From NCBI GenBank assembly GCA_910588205.1, contig CAJUQK010000006.1, positions 22,585-86,584 of the forward strand: a stretch of 64,000 nt of DNA. Reading direction: 5' to 3'. The position numbers and the translations under genes are program-made. How positions within the stretch are numbered: position 1 is the stretch's first letter; each line of letters starts with the position of its first letter. The notes below the pieces were generated by a model. That model saw nothing but the letters and a program-made list of their open reading frames with translations, did no database searches and was not told the DNA's origin. Shown here in pieces: positions 61,608 to 64,000 of the stretch. Origin of the DNA: an uncultured Eggerthellaceae bacterium. Lineage in GTDB: Bacteria; Actinomycetota; Coriobacteriia; Coriobacteriales; Eggerthellaceae.

Positions 61608-63008
61608 ATGGCACGAGAGCAATTCAAATCCCGCTTGGGATTCATCTTGATATCAGCGGGTTGCGCTGTGGGATTGGGTAATGTCTGGCGTTTTCCCTAT
61701 ATCGTGGGAGAGTACGGAGGAGCAGCCTTCGTCATCCTGTATCTGATCTTCTTGGTGGCGCTGGGTATTCCCATCATGGTCATGGAGTTCTCGGTGGGAC
61801 GTGCTTCTCAGCGGGGCATCGCCCGGGCTTTCGACATCTTGCAACCGAAAGGCTCCAGCTGGCATCGGTTCAAATGGCTAGGTCTCGTAGGACTCTATCT
61901 GCTCATGATGTTCTACACCACTGTAGCGGGGTGGATGCTCGCCTATATCCCGAAGATGGCAACAGCTCCCTTTGACGGTGCGGGTGCGCTTGAGGGGACC
62001 TCGGCCATGACGGGCATATTCGATGCTATGCTGGCGAATCCCGTTGAGCTGGTGGGGTGGATGATCGCTGCCTGTGTGATATCCCTTCTGGTGTGCTCCA
62101 TGGGTCTGCAAAGGGGTGTCGAGCGCATCACGAAGGTGATGATGGTATGCCTGTTGGTGCTCATCTTCATCCTGGCATTTCGTGCTTGCACGCTTAACGG
62201 GGCGGATGCGGGCATTGCCTTCTACTTGCAGCCTGATTTCGGCAAGCTGTTCGGAAGCTGGGAGATATTCGGAGACGCGGTCTTCGCGGCCCTCGGCCAG
62301 GCGTTCTTCACGCTCTCCATCGGCATCGGCTCAATGGAGATCTTCGGCAGCTACATCAATAAGCGCTATTCGCTCATGGGCGAGGCTGTGCGCATCGCCG
62401 GACTGGACACCTTCGTTGCCTTCGCTACAGGACTCATCATCTTCCCGGCTTGCTTCGCATTTGGTGTCTCTCCGGATTCAGGGCCGGGTCTTGTGTTCAT
62501 CACGCTGCCGTCGGTGTTCGAGCAGATGTGGATGGGCAACCTCTGGGCGACGCTGTTCTTCGTGTTCATGGGGTTTGCTGCCATCTCTACGGTCATCGCG
62601 GTGTTCGAGGGTATCCTGAGCTTTTGGATGGATCAGTGGGAGATGAGCCGCAAGAAAGCCGTTGCTATCAACATCGTGTTGATTCCGTTGCTCTCACTGC
62701 CGTGTGCGCTGGGGTTCAATCTCTGGGCTGGCGTGGAGCTTCCCGGTATCGGCAACATCCAAGCCATTGAGGATTTTCTCGTATCGAATAACATCCTCGT
62801 CATCGGTTCGCTCGTCTTTGTGCTGTTCTGCGTGACGAAGCGTGGTTGGGGTTGGAAGAACTTCCTGGCTGAGGCGAACGAAGGCGAGGGTTTGCGCTTC
62901 CCTGCATGGCTGCACGGCTGGATGCGCTTCGGGGTGCCCGCGCTCATCGTCGTCATCCTCATCATGGGGTGGGTGCCCCTCATCCAAACTTGGCTGGGTT
63001 TCGCCTAA
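61608..63008 (+). CDS. NSS-family sodium:neurotransmitter-type symporter
   Basis: 466 residues from the ATG at 61608 (GAGGGAACGG upstream); the frame runs back to 61386 inside the ABC gene without support. LeuT-like: AGCAVGLGNVWRFPYIVGEYGG (helix 1 sodium site; split here by the 20-residue rule into AGCAVGLGNVWRFPYIVG and EYGG), YLIFLVALGIPIMVMEFSVG, FFTLSIGIGSMEIFGSY (helix 6). Eleven to twelve helices. Sodium-driven amino-acid uptake; substrate unknown. Confidence 0.94.
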   Translation: MAREQFKSRLGFILISAGCAVGLGNVWRFPYIVGEYGGAAFVILYLIFLVALGIPIMVMEFSVGRASQRGIARAFDILQPKGSSWHRFKWLGLVGLYLLMMFYTTVAGWMLAYIPKMATAPFDGAGALEGTSAMTGIFDAMLANPVELVGWMIAACVISLLVCSMGLQRGVERITKVMMVCLLVLIFILAFRACTLNGADAGIAFYLQPDFGKLFGSWEIFGDAVFAALGQAFFTLSIGIGSMEIFGSYINKRYSLMGEAVRIAGLDTFVAFATGLIIFPACFAFGVSPDSGPGLVFITLPSVFEQMWMGNLWATLFFVFMGFAAISTVIAVFEGILSFWMDQWEMSRKKAVAINIVLIPLLSLPCALGFNLWAGVELPGIGNIQAIEDFLVSNNILVIGSLVFVLFCVTKRGWGWKNFLAEANEGEGLRFPAWLHGWMRFGVPALIVVILIMGWVPLIQTWLGFA

Positions 63009-63016
63009 GACGCTCC

Positions 63017-63811
63017 TCACCCTAGGGCTACATCGAGCACCATCATCAAGGCGAATCCTATGGCTACGCCGATGGTGCCGATGTTCGTGTGGCGTCCTTG
63101 TTGGGTTTCAGGGATCAGCTCTTCGGTGACCACATACAGCATGGCTCCGGCAGCGAATGCGAGGATATAGGGGAGTGCCGGTGTGGCAAGGCCGGTGACA
63201 GCCAGCATGAGCAATGCGCCGAGAGGTTCCACGGCACCGCATGCTGTGCCCGTGCCGAACGCCTTCAAGCGCGAGAACCCGTTCGATGCCAAGGGGAGGG
63301 AGACCACTGCCCCTTCAGGTATGTTCTGGATGGCTATCCCAATGGAGAGTGCGGCAACGGCCGGAAGCGCGATGTTCGCATCCCCTGCCAAAAAGCCCGC
63401 GAGTACAGCCCCTACTGCCATGCCCTCCGGCAGATTATGGATGGCAAGGGCGAAGAGCATCATGGTGGGCTTCTTGAGGCCGCTGCGCATCCCCTCGGGT
63501 TCCTCTGACCCCACATGCATATGGGGAGTGAAATGATCGATCAAGAGCAAGGCGAACATGCCTAGAAGGAAACCTGCAGTGACGGGGAACCAAGCGGGCA
63601 GAGGCCCGCTTTCCGAGGCTTCAAGGGCCGGGATGATCAGGCTCCAGACGCTTGCGGCGATCATCACACCTGCAGCGAATCCGAGCAGCGCCTTCTGGAA
63701 GCGCTCTCCCATCCCGTATCTCAGGAGGAAGACAAGGGATGCTCCGAGCGTGTTCCCGACAAAGGGAACGATGAGAGCGATGCAGAGGGCGAGTATCGTG
63801 GTGGTGTCCAT
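63017..63811 (-). CDS. ZIP-family metal transporter
   Basis: 264 residues, eight membrane helices; AIHNLPEGMAVGAVLAG and AIQNIPEGAVVSLPLA carry the metal site, with the second motif having Gln-Asn in place of His-Asn. Loop HFTPHMHVGSEEPEG lies at about 94-108. Start follows GGAAAGGACCCC. Convergent with the NSS gene, eight bases between stops. Confidence 0.92.
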   Translation of the reverse strand: MDTTTILALCIALIVPFVGNTLGASLVFLLRYGMGERFQKALLGFAAGVMIAASVWSLIIPALEASESGPLPAWFPVTAGFLLGMFALLLIDHFTPHMHVGSEEPEGMRSGLKKPTMMLFALAIHNLPEGMAVGAVLAGFLAGDANIALPAVAALSIGIAIQNIPEGAVVSLPLASNGFSRLKAFGTGTACGAVEPLGALLMLAVTGLATPALPYILAFAAGAMLYVVTEELIPETQQGRHTNIGTIGVAIGFALMMVLDVALG

Positions 63812-63905
63812 GGGGTCCTTTCCGTATCCTCGCTAGAGTATGCCTCTGATCGCGCTTTGATGGTACGAGAAGCTCCTTTTGCTGCGCAATTGCAACCCGC
63901 GCAGA

Positions 63906-63965
63906 GGCCGACCGTGGTCGGCCCTTTTTGCGCCCGGGATAACGCCCTTCCCCGCAAGGGGCGTT
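63906..63965. repeat. Dispersed hairpin repeat, copy G, plus second hairpin
   Basis: GGCCGACCGTGGTCGGCC (63906-63923) followed by TTTTT on the plus strand, then AACGCCC (63941-63947) pairing with GGGCGTT (63959-63965). No gene is seen from 63812 to the window end. Confidence 0.6.
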
Positions 63966-64000
63966 CGGCCTTAGGCTTCGGACAGGCGAAACCCATGATG

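Overview
The window reads as chromosome of an anaerobic, high-GC, Gram-positive bacterium of the class Coriobacteriia, probably family Eggerthellaceae. This is inferred from GC content, HrcA/CIRCE-controlled groESL, a molybdo-oxidoreductase operon with NapG/H-like and TorD-like partners, a monofunctional-looking FolD beside a cyclodeaminase-type cyclohydrolase, a BspA-like leucine-rich-repeat surface protein, and the absence of outer-membrane genes. Species cannot be fixed from sequence reading alone.

Layout. 1-2.5 kb: end of a Fic-like protein, a small encapsulated-ferritin-like protein, and an fch-folD one-carbon operon. 2.7-15.2 kb: five overlapping genes encoding a hybrid histidine kinase, a 2,050-residue LRR protein, a MoxR ATPase, a DUF58 protein and a TgpA-like transglutaminase-fold membrane protein whose catalytic Cys is replaced. 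15.2-21.5 kb: SemiSWEET, a FitAB-type toxin-antitoxin pair with palindromic operators, gamma-carbonic anhydrase, thioredoxin, nuclease lipoprotein, SanA-like protein, and a response regulator/intramembrane-type kinase pair leading into an ATPase and FtsX-like permease (21.6-25.3 kb). 25.3-34.3 kb: mixed accessory genes (LytTR/DUF3021, a DUF4143 ATPase, hydrolase, AraC/EamA, YczE-like protein, DUF364 protein, NTPase).

34.4-38.9 kb is an operon with visibly richer GC3: a FecCD-type ABC importer plus a MoeA-like protein, best read as a molybdate/tungstate (or other metal) uptake module acquired from a relative. 39.1-45.5 kb holds apparently intact NapH-, NapG- and TorD-like genes followed by a decayed DMSO-reductase-type dmsABC set: dmsA has lost its 5' end and is frameshifted, dmsB is frameshifted with a nonsense codon, and dmsC is frameshifted. 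The broken end of dmsA abuts a hairpin repeat and a 46-nt copy of the 3' half of tRNA-Ala. Between that copy and the intact tRNA-Ala at 47.2 kb lies a 1.6-kb islet with one DUF4143 ATPase, a perfect 15-bp inverted repeat and 23-bp tandem repeats; this looks like a site-specific integration scar with no integrase.

47.4-64 kb is mostly housekeeping: Veg-like protein, P1-family peptidase, a NarL-type two-component pair, groESL, TelA/XpaC, two ZIP metal transporters, a metal/arsenic efflux-type permease with a Cys/His-rich loop, tRNA-Lys, a stress protein with an MFS transporter, an ABC exporter and an NSS-family sodium symporter. Hairpin repeats with the core GGG(C/T)CGA...TCG(G/A)CCC recur in at least eight intergenic places and show compensating stem changes.
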